Shown here piece after piece: positions 17,391 to 26,300 of a DNA stretch of 64,000 nucleotides (position 1 is the first letter of the stretch; every line of letters starts with the position of its first letter). Position numbers and translations under genes: made by a program. Location of the stretch: NCBI RefSeq assembly GCF_023272795.1, contig NZ_CP096829.1, forward strand, positions 3,782,001 to 3,846,000. Reading direction: 5' to 3'. Below the pieces are notes generated by a model that saw only the letters and a program-made list of their open reading frames with translations, searched no databases and was not told the origin of the DNA. This DNA comes from Flavobacterium humidisoli (GTDB lineage Bacteria; Bacteroidota; Bacteroidia; Flavobacteriales; Flavobacteriaceae).

Positions 17391-18410
17391 ATGAAAAAAA
17401 TAGTTGGCTTTATCCTAATGGTACTCTTTTTCACTTCTTGTAGCAGTAGTGATTCTGATGAAACTTATTTTGATAATCCGGAGCTTTCATTGCCTATTCC
17501 GACTGATTTTCCAGAGGTAAACAGTTATGTGAGTTTGAACAAGCCCACAAAATATGGTGCTGAATTGGGCGAAAAGCTTTTCTCAGATAAAAGATTTAGT
17601 AAAGACAATACCATTTCTTGCTCAAGCTGTCATATCCAAGCGAATGCTTTTGCAGATCATAATGCGCAAGCTATTGGAATCGAAGGAAGAGTGGGACTTA
17701 GAAATGCGCCACCGCTTCAGAATTTGATGTTTTTAAAATTCTTTAATTGGGATGGAAGCAGATTGCAATTAGAGACCCAGCCTTTGGTTCCTATTATAAC
17801 TCACGAAGAAATGGATTCTTCGATTCTGGAAGTTATTGGAAAAATTAAAGATGATGCTTCGTATAAAGAAATGTTCAAAAAAGCATTTGGAGATCAGGAA
17901 ATTACACCAGATAGAATTTATAAAAGTATTGCTCAGTTTGAATACACTTTAATTTCTGCTAATAGCAAATACGATAAAGTAAAACGAAAAGAAGGTCAAA
18001 CGTTTACAGAAAGTGAAGCGGCAGGTTATGCAACATTTCAGCAGAAATGCGCCAGCTGTCATAGCACCGAATTGTTTACAGATCAGAGTTTTAGAAATAT
18101 TGGATTTCCTTTAAACACAGACACTAACGAGGCAGGACGAGGCAGAGTTACTGGAATTCCGTCTGACTTTATGAGTTTTAGAGTTCCGAGTTTAAGGAAT
18201 GTTGAATATACAGCACCTTACGGAAGTTTTGGTCAGTTTGCTACCTTACGATCTGTCTTGGATTATTTTGATAGCGGAGTTTTAAGTGCTGAGAATTTAG
18301 ACCCTATTTTTAAAAATAATGAGAATAGAATTCCGCTTACAGAACAAGAAAAAGAGAATCTTCTTGCATTTATGAAAACTCTGAGCGACAAAGATTTTAC
18401 AGGAAACTAG
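17391..18410 (+). CDS. mbnH: MbnH-like di-heme cytochrome c peroxidase-family enzyme
   Basis: The 339 residues have a lipobox FTSC (C17). Two c-type heme sites are present: CSSCH (C77, C80, H81) and CASCH (C220, C223, H224), as in the bacterial cytochrome c peroxidase/MauG superfamily. The ALFDxRFSxDxTxSCxxCHxQ-like start and LRNAPPLQNLMF are typical of the MbnH branch. MbnH oxidises Trp in MbnP to form the copper site; here mbnP sits directly upstream. It is exported as a lipoprotein, so heme attachment occurs in the periplasm. An ordinary peroxidase is the alternative, but the pairing argues against it. Confidence 0.9.
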   Translation: MKKIVGFILMVLFFTSCSSSDSDETYFDNPELSLPIPTDFPEVNSYVSLNKPTKYGAELGEKLFSDKRFSKDNTISCSSCHIQANAFADHNAQAIGIEGRVGLRNAPPLQNLMFLKFFNWDGSRLQLETQPLVPIITHEEMDSSILEVIGKIKDDASYKEMFKKAFGDQEITPDRIYKSIAQFEYTLISANSKYDKVKRKEGQTFTESEAAGYATFQQKCASCHSTELFTDQSFRNIGFPLNTDTNEAGRGRVTGIPSDFMSFRVPSLRNVEYTAPYGSFGQFATLRSVLDYFDSGVLSAENLDPIFKNNENRIPLTEQEKENLLAFMKTLSDKDFTGN

Positions 18411-18583
18411 CTTGAAAAGTCTTGATTTTACTGGTGTTTTATATTCCTTTTTAAAAAAGAGAAAGATGTTTATAATATGTTGATAAATAATACGTTGCGA
18501 ACTGTGTTAAAATCTGATTTCGATAGATTAAATGTTTTAAATTTATAACTGAATGATAGTTAATTATTTAAAAATTTTTGAAT

Positions 18584-18832
18584 ATGGAAAGAGCTATAAA
18601 ATTACAGGTTCGCAAAGAACTTGATGGAAAACAGGAAGTAAACATTATTAAACTAAAAGGGAGTTTAATAACCAAAGGCTACACAGAAATTATCCATATT
18701 ATCGACAAGGACGACGAATTCTATATTAATTCTTTTGCAACCAAAACAGAAGCAAGCAAAGAAGTAAAAGAATTTATTTTGGATTTTATAAACAAAGAAA
18801 ATTTAAGCAATACAATCAGCGTTCTAGCATAA
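18584..18832 (+). CDS. Small conserved-looking hypothetical protein
   Basis: The ATG at 18584 (MERAIKLQVRKELDG) gives 82 residues; an in-frame TTG is 6 bp upstream. The protein is acidic and basic by turns, with no signal peptide or membrane segment. The segment KQEVNIIKLKGSLITKGYTEI suggests a small alpha/beta fold. No family is recognised. The gene stands alone. Confidence 0.55.
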   Translation: MERAIKLQVRKELDGKQEVNIIKLKGSLITKGYTEIIHIIDKDDEFYINSFATKTEASKEVKEFILDFINKENLSNTISVLA

Positions 18833-18879
18833 CGCATAGAATCGCAGGATTGTAATGCTTAAATTAAGTAGCCTTTAGT

Positions 18880-19083
18880 TTAAATTGCATTTGTAAAACT
18901 TGTATTTTGATCCAGATAAAGATGCTGATCTTTTAAAATATTATCTGGTTTCTCGTCCCAATCTCCCCAATCTCCTACATAAGTTTTACGAAATATCAAT
19001 TCATTATTATCACCATCACAAACCAAAGTTCGGTCTGTACAGGTTTTATTGTTTGGACTGAAATTTATTTGTGTATTTTTCAT
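18880..19083 (-). CDS. Small hypothetical protein
   Basis: The 67 residues start MKNTQINFSPNNKTCTD and are rich in Asp, Asn and Trp (VGDWGDWDEKPD). No signal peptide, membrane segment or known motif is seen. Support is the plain ATG and a composition that is not shadow-like. It could be spurious. Confidence 0.45.
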   Translation of the reverse strand: MKNTQINFSPNNKTCTDRTLVCDGDNNELIFRKTYVGDWGDWDEKPDNILKDQHLYLDQNTSFTNAI

Positions 19084-19210
19084 GGCGCAACTATTTAAAT
19101 TGTTTGTAAATCAGATCATAAAATTAAAAAGATCAGGTAAGATTTAGTTATAAAAAAATATTAAATTATTATCTAATTCCCATGTATGTGACTGAAAAAT
19201 AACTCTATAC

Positions 19211-19243
19211 AAAAAATGCTAAACAACATGTTTAGCATTTTTT
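19211..19243. terminator. Bidirectional hairpin terminator
   Basis: AAAAAATGCTAAAC (19211-19224) pairs perfectly with GTTTAGCATTTTTT (19230-19243) around a 5-base loop. T runs flank it on both strands, so it can end the monooxygenase transcript. Confidence 0.75.
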
Positions 19244-19250
19244 ATTTAGT

Positions 19251-19333
19251 TTCAATCTTCAATTTTCTATCTTTCCTCTTCAATCTTTCTTCTTTACTCT
19301 TTACTCTTTCTTCTTTCTTCTTTACTCTTTTTA
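19251..19333. repeat. Pyrimidine/purine tandem array at the 3' end of the monooxygenase
   Basis: On the plus strand this is a degenerate array of CTTCTTTACTCTT and CTTTCTTC words; on the minus strand it is AAGAGTAAAGAAG. The last codons of the monooxygenase gene are made of it. Similar AAAAGAG arrays lie at 34505-34560 and 62168-62216. Confidence 0.65.
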
Positions 19334-20733
19334 GAGCATCGTCCTCTAGGTTCATCGCCTTCTTGCAGTATAATTTCAGAATGTAAAAACTGAGCGGCAT
19401 CAGCAGAACCTTGTACTTTAGTGGCACTGCGTTCGAGCATTTCAGATTCAAATTCGTTTAAGACACATTCTCTCAATCCTCTTTCTTTCCATTGTGATTT
19501 AGCGTTACAGCCTTTCGAGATTTTTCTAGCCAATTTTAAAGCATCCAATAAAGCCTGATTGGCACCCTGACCTTTAAATGGACTCATCGGGTGTGCCGCA
19601 TCGCCAATTAAAGTAATATTCGGATTCTTCTCTAATAATGTTGAACTCAATAATTCTCGATCATAAACAGGATAACCAGAAATTAGATTTTCCTGTGTTG
19701 CCTCCAAAATCTGAGGAATAGGAGTATGCCATTGCGTTCTTCGGCAAGCTTCTTCTTTTAAGGCTTGCGGTCCTTTTGCGCTTAGTTCTTTGGCCTCTTC
19801 TTCAGGCATCGGGAAACTCAATTGCCACATGACAGAATCTTGAGTATAAGGCATTATATAAATACGTTCATTCCCGTTGGCAGTCTGAAATATTGTTGCG
19901 CCATCTAGTAAATCACTCGAAAGTCCTTCGAGCGAACTTAAAGGACAAATTCCTAAGATTACAATACAATCCAAATAACGTAGCGGTGTTGCCTCTTCGC
20001 CAATTATTAGCTTTCTCACGGCACTGCGAATACCATCTGCACCGACAACAAGATCGGCCTTTGCAGTTTTTATTTCGCCGTCTGCCTGAAAATGTAGTTC
20101 AACACCGTTTTCAGATGCTACAAAATCTATTAATTGATTTCCCCATTGGACATTATTATTTCCCCCAAGTTGTTCTAATAAAGCTAAACGTAGCGATTGT
20201 CTTGCGATATGTATGTTGGTGCGTTTTGTAGGCGTTTTAACCGCGGTCTCCAGCCATTTTCTGGTTCCCCATTCGCCTAATATTTTTCCTTCTGTATTGT
20301 GTACGATATGCTTTGTAGAAATTACTCCATCTAAAGAAGTAATTCCCAACCCTTTCATGGCTTTACTGGCTTGCTGTAAAGTAAGTCCATAACCTTGAGA
20401 TCGGGCATCAAAGTCGCTGTCTCTTTCATAAATTGTAAACGGAATTCCGCGATGTAAGCATGCTACCGCTAGAGCAACCCCGCCAATACCTGCACCAATT
20501 ATGGCAACATGCGGTTTTGTGAGATCGGGTTCAAGATAGTTTTCAGATTCAATTAATCCAGACCCAGAACAATTTGTGCATAAATGCAAATGTGCCTTCG
20601 GACGTATCGGAGCATTGTTACTTTGCTTACTCTCATATGCAGCCAATTCCGTTTTATAAAGGCGTTGTGCTTTTTTAGTGAGTCCGCGATTTATTTTACC
20701 CTGTCCTTGGCATTCATGGCATATAGTCCACAT
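19294..20733 (-). CDS. FAD-dependent monooxygenase with N-terminal zinc finger
   Basis: The ATG at 20733 (MWTICHEC) is preferred to a GTG 15 bp upstream. Residues 1-75 carry two DnaJ-like zinc knuckles, CHECQGQG and CTNCSGSG. Then comes a flavin monooxygenase of the PHBH/TetX superfamily: dinucleotide fold AIIGAGIGGVALA, the DG motif VVGADGIRSAVR, and GDAAHPMSPFKGQGANQAL near the end. It should hydroxylate an aromatic or polycyclic substrate with NAD(P)H. The zinc part is unusual for this family. The last 12 residues (KKSKEERRKSKE) come from the tandem repeat, so the natural end may have been altered. The gene is monocistronic. Confidence 0.87.
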   Translation of the reverse strand: MWTICHECQGQGKINRGLTKKAQRLYKTELAAYESKQSNNAPIRPKAHLHLCTNCSGSGLIESENYLEPDLTKPHVAIIGAGIGGVALAVACLHRGIPFTIYERDSDFDARSQGYGLTLQQASKAMKGLGITSLDGVISTKHIVHNTEGKILGEWGTRKWLETAVKTPTKRTNIHIARQSLRLALLEQLGGNNNVQWGNQLIDFVASENGVELHFQADGEIKTAKADLVVGADGIRSAVRKLIIGEEATPLRYLDCIVILGICPLSSLEGLSSDLLDGATIFQTANGNERIYIMPYTQDSVMWQLSFPMPEEEAKELSAKGPQALKEEACRRTQWHTPIPQILEATQENLISGYPVYDRELLSSTLLEKNPNITLIGDAAHPMSPFKGQGANQALLDALKLARKISKGCNAKSQWKERGLRECVLNEFESEMLERSATKVQGSADAAQFLHSEIILQEGDEPRGRCSKKSKEERRKSKE

Positions 20734-21030
20734 ATTCTGTTGTATCACTTACTTTGAGTATTGAGGCTGCAAAGTTACGTCAACTAAAGCATTTAAACTA
20801 CTGATTTTCAAAGCTAAACTGTTTTTATTGTTAAGTAATTATTTTGCTGAAAATCAGTAGATTATATTTGTTTGTTTTTTGAAACAGCGATATTTAGCAG
20901 ATTTTCGAAATACAGTAAATAGGTATGAGATAAATAGAAGCAGTTTTATTTTATAATTTTTAAAAATGATTATATAAGCCAAGCCATTGTATTTGAGCTA
21001 ATTTTAATAATCATTTAAAAACTAGGAATT

Positions 21031-21234
21031 ATGGAAAAGAATAATCAAACCCAGAAAAACCCGAATCCTAAACAACAGGGTGGAGGAGATCATCGAAACG
21101 ATACGAGAAAACATCAATATAAAGATCATGATGAAGTTTTGACAAATGATGAAAACTATGATGTTGACACGAAAAAGTTTAAAGGCAAAGAACCTGAACT
21201 TGATGATAAATTGAATAACGAAGAAAAAAAATAA
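21031..21234 (+). CDS. Small hydrophilic hypothetical protein
   Basis: The 67 residues are very rich in Asn, Asp, Glu, Lys and His and have no hydrophobic stretch: MEKNNQTQKNPNPKQQGGG at the start and a charged end. It looks like a stress- or desiccation-type disordered protein, but no family is recognised. A good terminator follows. Confidence 0.6.
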   Translation: MEKNNQTQKNPNPKQQGGGDHRNDTRKHQYKDHDEVLTNDENYDVDTKKFKGKEPELDDKLNNEEKK

Positions 21235-21242
21235 TACAGAAG

Positions 21243-21272
21243 CGTCTCAATGTTTATTTGAGGCGTTTTTTT
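21243..21272 (+). terminator. Intrinsic terminator
   Basis: CGTCTCAA (21243-21250) pairs with TTGAGGCG (21258-21265), with one G-T pair, then a run of seven T. It lies 9 bp after the small gene. Confidence 0.8.
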
Positions 21273-21408
21273 ATTTTTTTTCGTTTAGAAAACACTTTTT
21301 TTTAATAGATAAAAGTAAAGAAGCAAAAGTATGGTTGGATTTTTATAGATTTGTAAAATTCTAATACAGTTTTTCAAACAATAATTGAGAAATAATATAT
21401 AATAAGGC

Positions 21409-22044
21409 ATGAAATCGGTTACTTCATTTTTTTTACTTTTAATGTTTATCTGTTCAAGTTCATATTCACAATTGAGTTCAGACAAAATATTTGAAAGTTT
21501 TAAGCAAGGTGAACGTACAAATTGTTCATCGATAGCATTTATTAAAGCTTCTTTAAATGTGTACGGATTGGATAATCTATTTGAAAGCGAAAAACTACAC
21601 AATAACTCTTATAGGATTACGCTAAAAAACAATGCAACCTTTAATTTGGACAGCAGCGAAGTTACTAAAGCTAGAAAATCTGCAGGTTTTGTTTATATTA
21701 AAGATAATTGCGACAGCGAAAAAATACGTGATTATGCTGTTTTGACGTATGCTGTTATGGCAAAATACATGCAGATTATCGATAAAGAACCCACTTTTGA
21801 GAAAGCCTTAGAAGAATTAGAAGAAGGCACTGTATACACTCCAACAATCTATAAATATTTGGGATTTAGATTAGGTAAACAAATTCAGAAGTTAAAAAGA
21901 CAATCAGGAAGCGAATATTGCGGAGTTGTGGCTTGGTCGAAAGCCCATGCTGTTTTTGTTTGCGAAGATTTTATGGATTACTACGGAAACAAAAAAAGTA
22001 TTTGGATCAAATATCCAGGACGTTTTAGAATCATTAAATCTTAA
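21409..22044 (+). CDS. Secreted hypothetical protein with Cys and His landmarks
   Basis: The 211 residues have a cleavable signal peptide (MKSVTSFFLLLMFICSSSYSQ). In the mature part, RTNCSSIAFIKASL and later WSKAHAVFVCEDF could match a papain-like Cys and His pair, as in calpain or transglutaminase folds. This is a resemblance from memory only. The other large parts are helical and charged. No family is recognised. Confidence 0.6.
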   Translation: MKSVTSFFLLLMFICSSSYSQLSSDKIFESFKQGERTNCSSIAFIKASLNVYGLDNLFESEKLHNNSYRITLKNNATFNLDSSEVTKARKSAGFVYIKDNCDSEKIRDYAVLTYAVMAKYMQIIDKEPTFEKALEELEEGTVYTPTIYKYLGFRLGKQIQKLKRQSGSEYCGVVAWSKAHAVFVCEDFMDYYGNKKSIWIKYPGRFRIIKS

Positions 22045-22145
22045 AAAAGAACGATTGGAATATCGCAATTTGTAGGCGTTTTATTTCTATTTTGCTAATT
22101 ACATTAAAAGATTATTATAATTTTAGCAAAAAGGGATTGTAAAAA

Positions 22146-22175
22146 TTGGATTTTAAGTTAAATTATATATTTTTG
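22146..22175 (+). promoter_or_regulatory. Bacteroidota-type promoter
   Basis: TTG at 22146-22148, a 19-bp spacer, then TATTTTTG at 22168-22175. This fits TTG-N17-20-TAnnTTTG exactly and would start a transcript about 26 bp before the ATG at 22207. Confidence 0.65.
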
Positions 22176-22206
22176 TTTTTATTCAAGAACCAAATCTATT
22201 AAGAAA

Positions 22207-22650
22207 ATGAAGAGTAAAATTATTTTATTATGTGCACTTTTCTTCTTGACGACTGCCGCTGTTTCTGCACAGGCAAAAAACGCACCAAGAAGTATCATTA
22301 GTACAACAGCTTTAATCCGTAAATACCACGATCAAAAAGAACTAAGCGGTATGCAAAAAGGTGAGCTTTTAGAATTGTACATTGAACGTATTAAAGTTTT
22401 AGTAAAAACACTTCCTTACATTGCTTTGGTTACTAAGCCAGGTGTTACAATGGCAGATTTAGGTATTCCTGACACGGCAGATAATAAAAAAATATTAGAT
22501 GGTCAGGCAGTAGGTACAACTAGTTTCTTAGATACTACAGTAGAATTTCAGAGAAAAATGATGCCTTACTCAGATAAAGGAAATCTGATTGCAGCAATTT
22601 TATTTTATGAAACTACATTAAAATCTCTACACGAATTCAACGAGCTATAA
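22207..22650 (+). CDS. Exported hypothetical protein
   Basis: The 147 residues start with a signal peptide (KIILLCALFFLTTAAVSAQ). The rest is a helical protein with TALIRKYHDQKELSGMQKGEL and FQRKMMPYSDKGNLIAAILFYE. No family is recognised. A clear promoter is in front and an intrinsic terminator behind, so it is its own unit. Confidence 0.65.
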   Translation: MKSKIILLCALFFLTTAAVSAQAKNAPRSIISTTALIRKYHDQKELSGMQKGELLELYIERIKVLVKTLPYIALVTKPGVTMADLGIPDTADNKKILDGQAVGTTSFLDTTVEFQRKMMPYSDKGNLIAAILFYETTLKSLHEFNEL

Positions 22651-22676
22651 TAAGTTAGAAATACAAAAAATATCAA

Positions 22677-22709
22677 CTCCAAGGTCTTATGATCTTGGAG
22701 TTTTTTTTT
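22677..22709 (+). terminator. Intrinsic terminator
   Basis: CTCCAAG (22677-22683) pairs with CTTGGAG (22694-22700), followed by nine T. It closes the exported hypothetical gene. Confidence 0.85.
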
Positions 22710-22892
22710 GGTTTAAACTTTCCAAAAATTGGAATTTAAAATAGTTAAAATGTTTTTTTGTTTTTAAGATTTTAGTACAATTCTTATAAAACCGTAAAAA
22801 TATATGTTTTTTATAACTTATTTGTTTTTAGTTATTTAAGGCTTTTTGTTTAAAAAGGTTAACATTTTTTTTTCAAAAAGTTTAATTAAAAT

Positions 22893-22922
22893 TTGGGTAA
22901 TAATATTTTTAACTTACTTTTG
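22893..22922 (+). promoter_or_regulatory. Promoter of the SusC/SusD operon
   Basis: TTG at 22893-22895, a 19-bp spacer, and TACTTTTG at 22915-22922. The match to the Bacteroidota consensus is exact. Transcription from near 22928 would leave a leader of about 380 bases before the SusC start. Confidence 0.7.
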
Positions 22923-23085
22923 TTCTATCAAATTAGTAGAGTTTAAAATATAAGTTAAAAGCCAGAGATTAGAGCCACGATATTTCATCCAAAATAAGCA
23001 AAAGCATTCGGCAGTTTTCGTCCTTATGCATCCTACGGTTAAAATTCCTCTTTTTTAATTCATTATAAATTTTAAGAAGTACAAC

Positions 23086-23102
23086 AATCCCCAATAGGGA
23101 TT
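23086..23102 (+). other. Hairpin in the SusC leader
   Basis: AATCCC (23086-23091) pairs with GGGATT (23097-23102) over a 5-base loop; outside it AAATTTTAA and TTAAAATTT can extend the stem. It lies in the untranslated leader. No known riboswitch class is recognised. Confidence 0.5.
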
Positions 23103-23152
23103 AAAATTTTATAGGCCAATTTAAAATAATAGTAATCCAAAAAAAAGTAAAA

Positions 23153-23179
23153 ATGAAAAAACGAATGTGCTGCAGATAA
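23153..23179 (+). CDS. Leader peptide MKKRMCCR upstream of SusC
   Basis: ATG AAA AAA CGA ATG TGC TGC AGA TAA encodes eight residues with adjacent Cys codons. It sits 130 bp ahead of the SusC start in the long leader. The bases TGCTGCA (23168-23174), which include both Cys codons, are complementary to TGCAGCA (23200-23206) inside the next hairpin. So the two folds exclude each other, as in attenuation leaders. The gene has no separate ribosome-site evidence. The interpretation is inference. Confidence 0.5.
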   Translation: MKKRMCCR

Positions 23180-23189
23180 AAAGAAAAAA

Positions 23190-23213
23190 CCATTTCTGTT
23201 GCAGCAGAAATGG
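23190..23213 (+). promoter_or_regulatory. Attenuator-like hairpin
   Basis: CCATTTCTG (23190-23198) pairs perfectly with CAGAAATGG (23205-23213) around TTGCAG. Its loop and right arm can instead pair with the Cys codons of the leader peptide. No T run follows. Confidence 0.55.
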
Positions 23214-23243
23214 TAGAAGCTTAAAAGAAATTGTCATCTCTAA

Positions 23244-23285
23244 AAGGCAAAGCTAGAATAGCACAAAGCTTTCTAAGCTAGCCTT
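23244..23285 (+). promoter_or_regulatory. Imperfect hairpin near the SusC start
   Basis: AAGGC (23244-23248) pairs with GCCTT (23281-23285); AGCTAGAA pairs inside with TTCT and AGCT, with small bulges. It ends 24 bp before the SusC ATG. Confidence 0.4.
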
Positions 23286-23308
23286 ATTTATTAAACTAAA
23301 ACAAAGTA

Positions 23309-26300
23309 ATGAAAATAAAATTAAAAAGATATGCTTGGCTATGTATTTTGTTGATTTCCATAGGAGTTAAAGCTCAAGAGACAAAGCCACTAATTCAGTC
23401 TAAACTGGAAGGAACAGTTGTCGATGCAGTTACAAAAGAGCCTATTATTGGGGCTTCGGTAACGATTCAAGGAACTACACATGGTGTTATCACAGATACA
23501 GATGGAAAATTTTATTTCCAAACAGGACAAAAATTCCCTTATGTGCTTTTAGTTAGTTATTTAGGATATAAAAAACAAGAAGTTGTAGTAAACAAAAACG
23601 ATATTACGATCAATCTTACCGAAGAACAAAATGCTTTATCTGAAGTTGTGGTTACAGCACTTGGAATTTCAAAAGAAAAGAAATCTCTAGGATACACAAC
23701 TCAGGCAGTAAAGGGAAAAGAATTGGCGACTACCAAGGAAACCAACTTCTTGAATGCTCTTTCTGGTAAAGTAGCGGGTGTGCGTATTACCAATTCGCAA
23801 GGAGATATGGGGTCTTCTCGTATTATTATTCGTGGAGAAACCTCTATTGCTGGAAACAACCAACCGCTTTTTGTGGTAGATGGTGTTCCGGTAGATAATT
23901 CACAGTTGAATTTTGGAGGAGCTACTCGTGATTTCAGAAACGCAATTGCCGATTTGAATCCGCAGGATATTGAAACTTTAACTGTTTTAAAAGGGCCAAA
24001 TGCTGCTGCTCTTTACGGATCGCGTGCTGCTCATGGTGTTGTACTTATTACTACAAAATCAGGAAAAGGACAAAAAGGAGGATTTGGCGTTACTTTTAAT
24101 ACAGGTCTAACTGTTTCTCAAGTGGCTACTTTGCCTTCTTTCCAGAACACTTTTGGACAAGGTTCTAATGGAAGATTCAGCTACGTAGACGGAAAAGGTG
24201 GAGGAATTAATGATGGTGTTGATGAAAGCTGGGGACCAAGAATGGACGGACGCCTTATCCCGCAATTTTATTCTAAAGGAGAAGCTGTTCCTTTTGTTGC
24301 ACATCCAAATAATGTGAAAGATTTCTTCAATACAGGACTTACTTATGATAATAGTGTTTCTATAGCAAAAGCTAACGAAAAATCTGATTTCCGTTTAGGT
24401 GTAAACAATCAAAAACAGCTTGGAACTGTACCGAACAGTGAAATAAACAAAACAAATTTTTCTATTAATACCAATTACCAGATTTCTGAAAGTGTAAAAG
24501 TTGGGGTTAATGCTAATTATATCGCTACAAATGCTCCTCAATTGCCAGGTGGTCCATCTGGTGGGCGTGCTGCTGGAGTAATGCTTCAGTTTCTTTGGTT
24601 CGGACGTCAGGTTGACATTAATGAATTGGAAAAAGATAGGAATACCAACTGGAATAACAGCTATTACAGCAACCCATATTGGAATGCCTATTACAATACA
24701 ACAAGCCAACAGCGTAATCGTTTAATTGGGGATATCCATTTGGACGCGAAATTGGCAGAAGGATTAAACTTCAGATTCCGTACAGGGGTTGATTATTATA
24801 ACGATAGAAGAAAATATACTATTAAATATGGTACAAATGGAACTCCTTTCGGATCGTACGCAGAAGATGCTTACACGGTAAATGAGCAAAATACCGAGGG
24901 TATATTTCAATATACAAAACAGCTTAATGACGATTTCAGTTTAGATGCACTTGCAGGTTTCAATATCCGTAACCATAGCGATGCCAATAACTATCAGAAA
25001 GCACCTCGTTTAGCAGTTCCAGATTTATATACTTTAACAAACTCTAGAGATCCGTTAACATCATCAAATTCATTATCTAGATTAAGAGTTTATAGTGCTT
25101 ATGCTTCTGCGCAAGTAGGATTTAGAAATTATGCTTTCTTGAACGTTACGGCTCGTAATGACTGGTCTTCTACATTACCAAGCAGCAACCGTTCTTATTT
25201 TTACCCATCTATTAACGGTAGTGTGGTTTTAACAGATGCATTAAATATTAAGAGCAGTACATTAGATTTCTTAAAGCTTCGTGGAGGATGGTCTGAAGTA
25301 GGTAACGATGCAGATCCGTACCAATTGGCTACAGTTTATAATTTCCAAACAGCATTTGACGGAAATCCTATTCAAACTTCTTCTCAAAGAAAACTGAATG
25401 AAAATTTGAAGCCAGAAACGACACGTTCTACTGAAGTAGGTGGTGAAGCTTCTTTCTGGAAAAACAGACTTCATTTTGATATTGCTTATTACAATACCAA
25501 TAGTTTCGACCAGATTTTAGAAATCAAAACTACAGCAGCAAGCGGTTATACTTCGCAGTTAATCAATGCAGGTAAAATTAATAACCAAGGTATTGAAATA
25601 CAGTTAGACGGAAATCCTGTTCAAACAGAAAACTTTAAGTGGAATGTTGCTGTAAATTATTCTAAAAATAAAAGTAAAGTAGAAATTCTAGATTACGCAG
25701 GAGATATTAAAAACTATACAATTGGTTCTTCTGGAGGTGTAGATGTATTGGCATCTGTAGGACAAGCGTATGGAGCGCTTTACGGAACAGCTTACGAGCG
25801 TGATGCAAGCGGAAATATCGTAGTAGGTGCAAATGGTCTTCCAAAAGCAGATCCGACGAAAAAGGTGTTAGGACATTATACTCCAGATTATTTAGCGGGT
25901 CTAACCAATACTTTGACTTACAAAAATCTTGAGCTTTCGTTCCTTGTTGATGCTAGTGTTGGTGGAGAACTTTTCTCAGGAACAAACAGAACAGGTAACT
26001 ATACAGGGGTTTTAGCACAGACTCTTCCAGGTCGTGGTGCTGAAAATGGAGGGTTAAGCTACTATTATCCAGGAAATAATACAGCTAATCCGAAAACTTT
26101 GGTAACAGGTGGAGCAGCTCCAGGTGGTGCAACAATTTATGATGACGGAATGATTTTCGGAGGTGTGTTTGCAGACGGAACTCCTAATAATAAAGTGATT
26201 AGCGCGCAAGAATATTATAAAGCATCATACAATATTAGCGAAGCTTACATCTATAGTTCAACTTTCGTAAAAATGAGAGAGATAAAACTTACTTATAATT

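Noticed and set aside
19242-19451. Minus-strand frame rich in Lys/Glu
   Set aside because: It is made from the purine tandem array read in another frame of the monooxygenase gene.
22928-23150. Known riboswitch (SAM, cobalamin, TPP) in the SusC leader
   Set aside because: No conserved box of these classes is recognisable; only local hairpins and the Cys-Cys leader.
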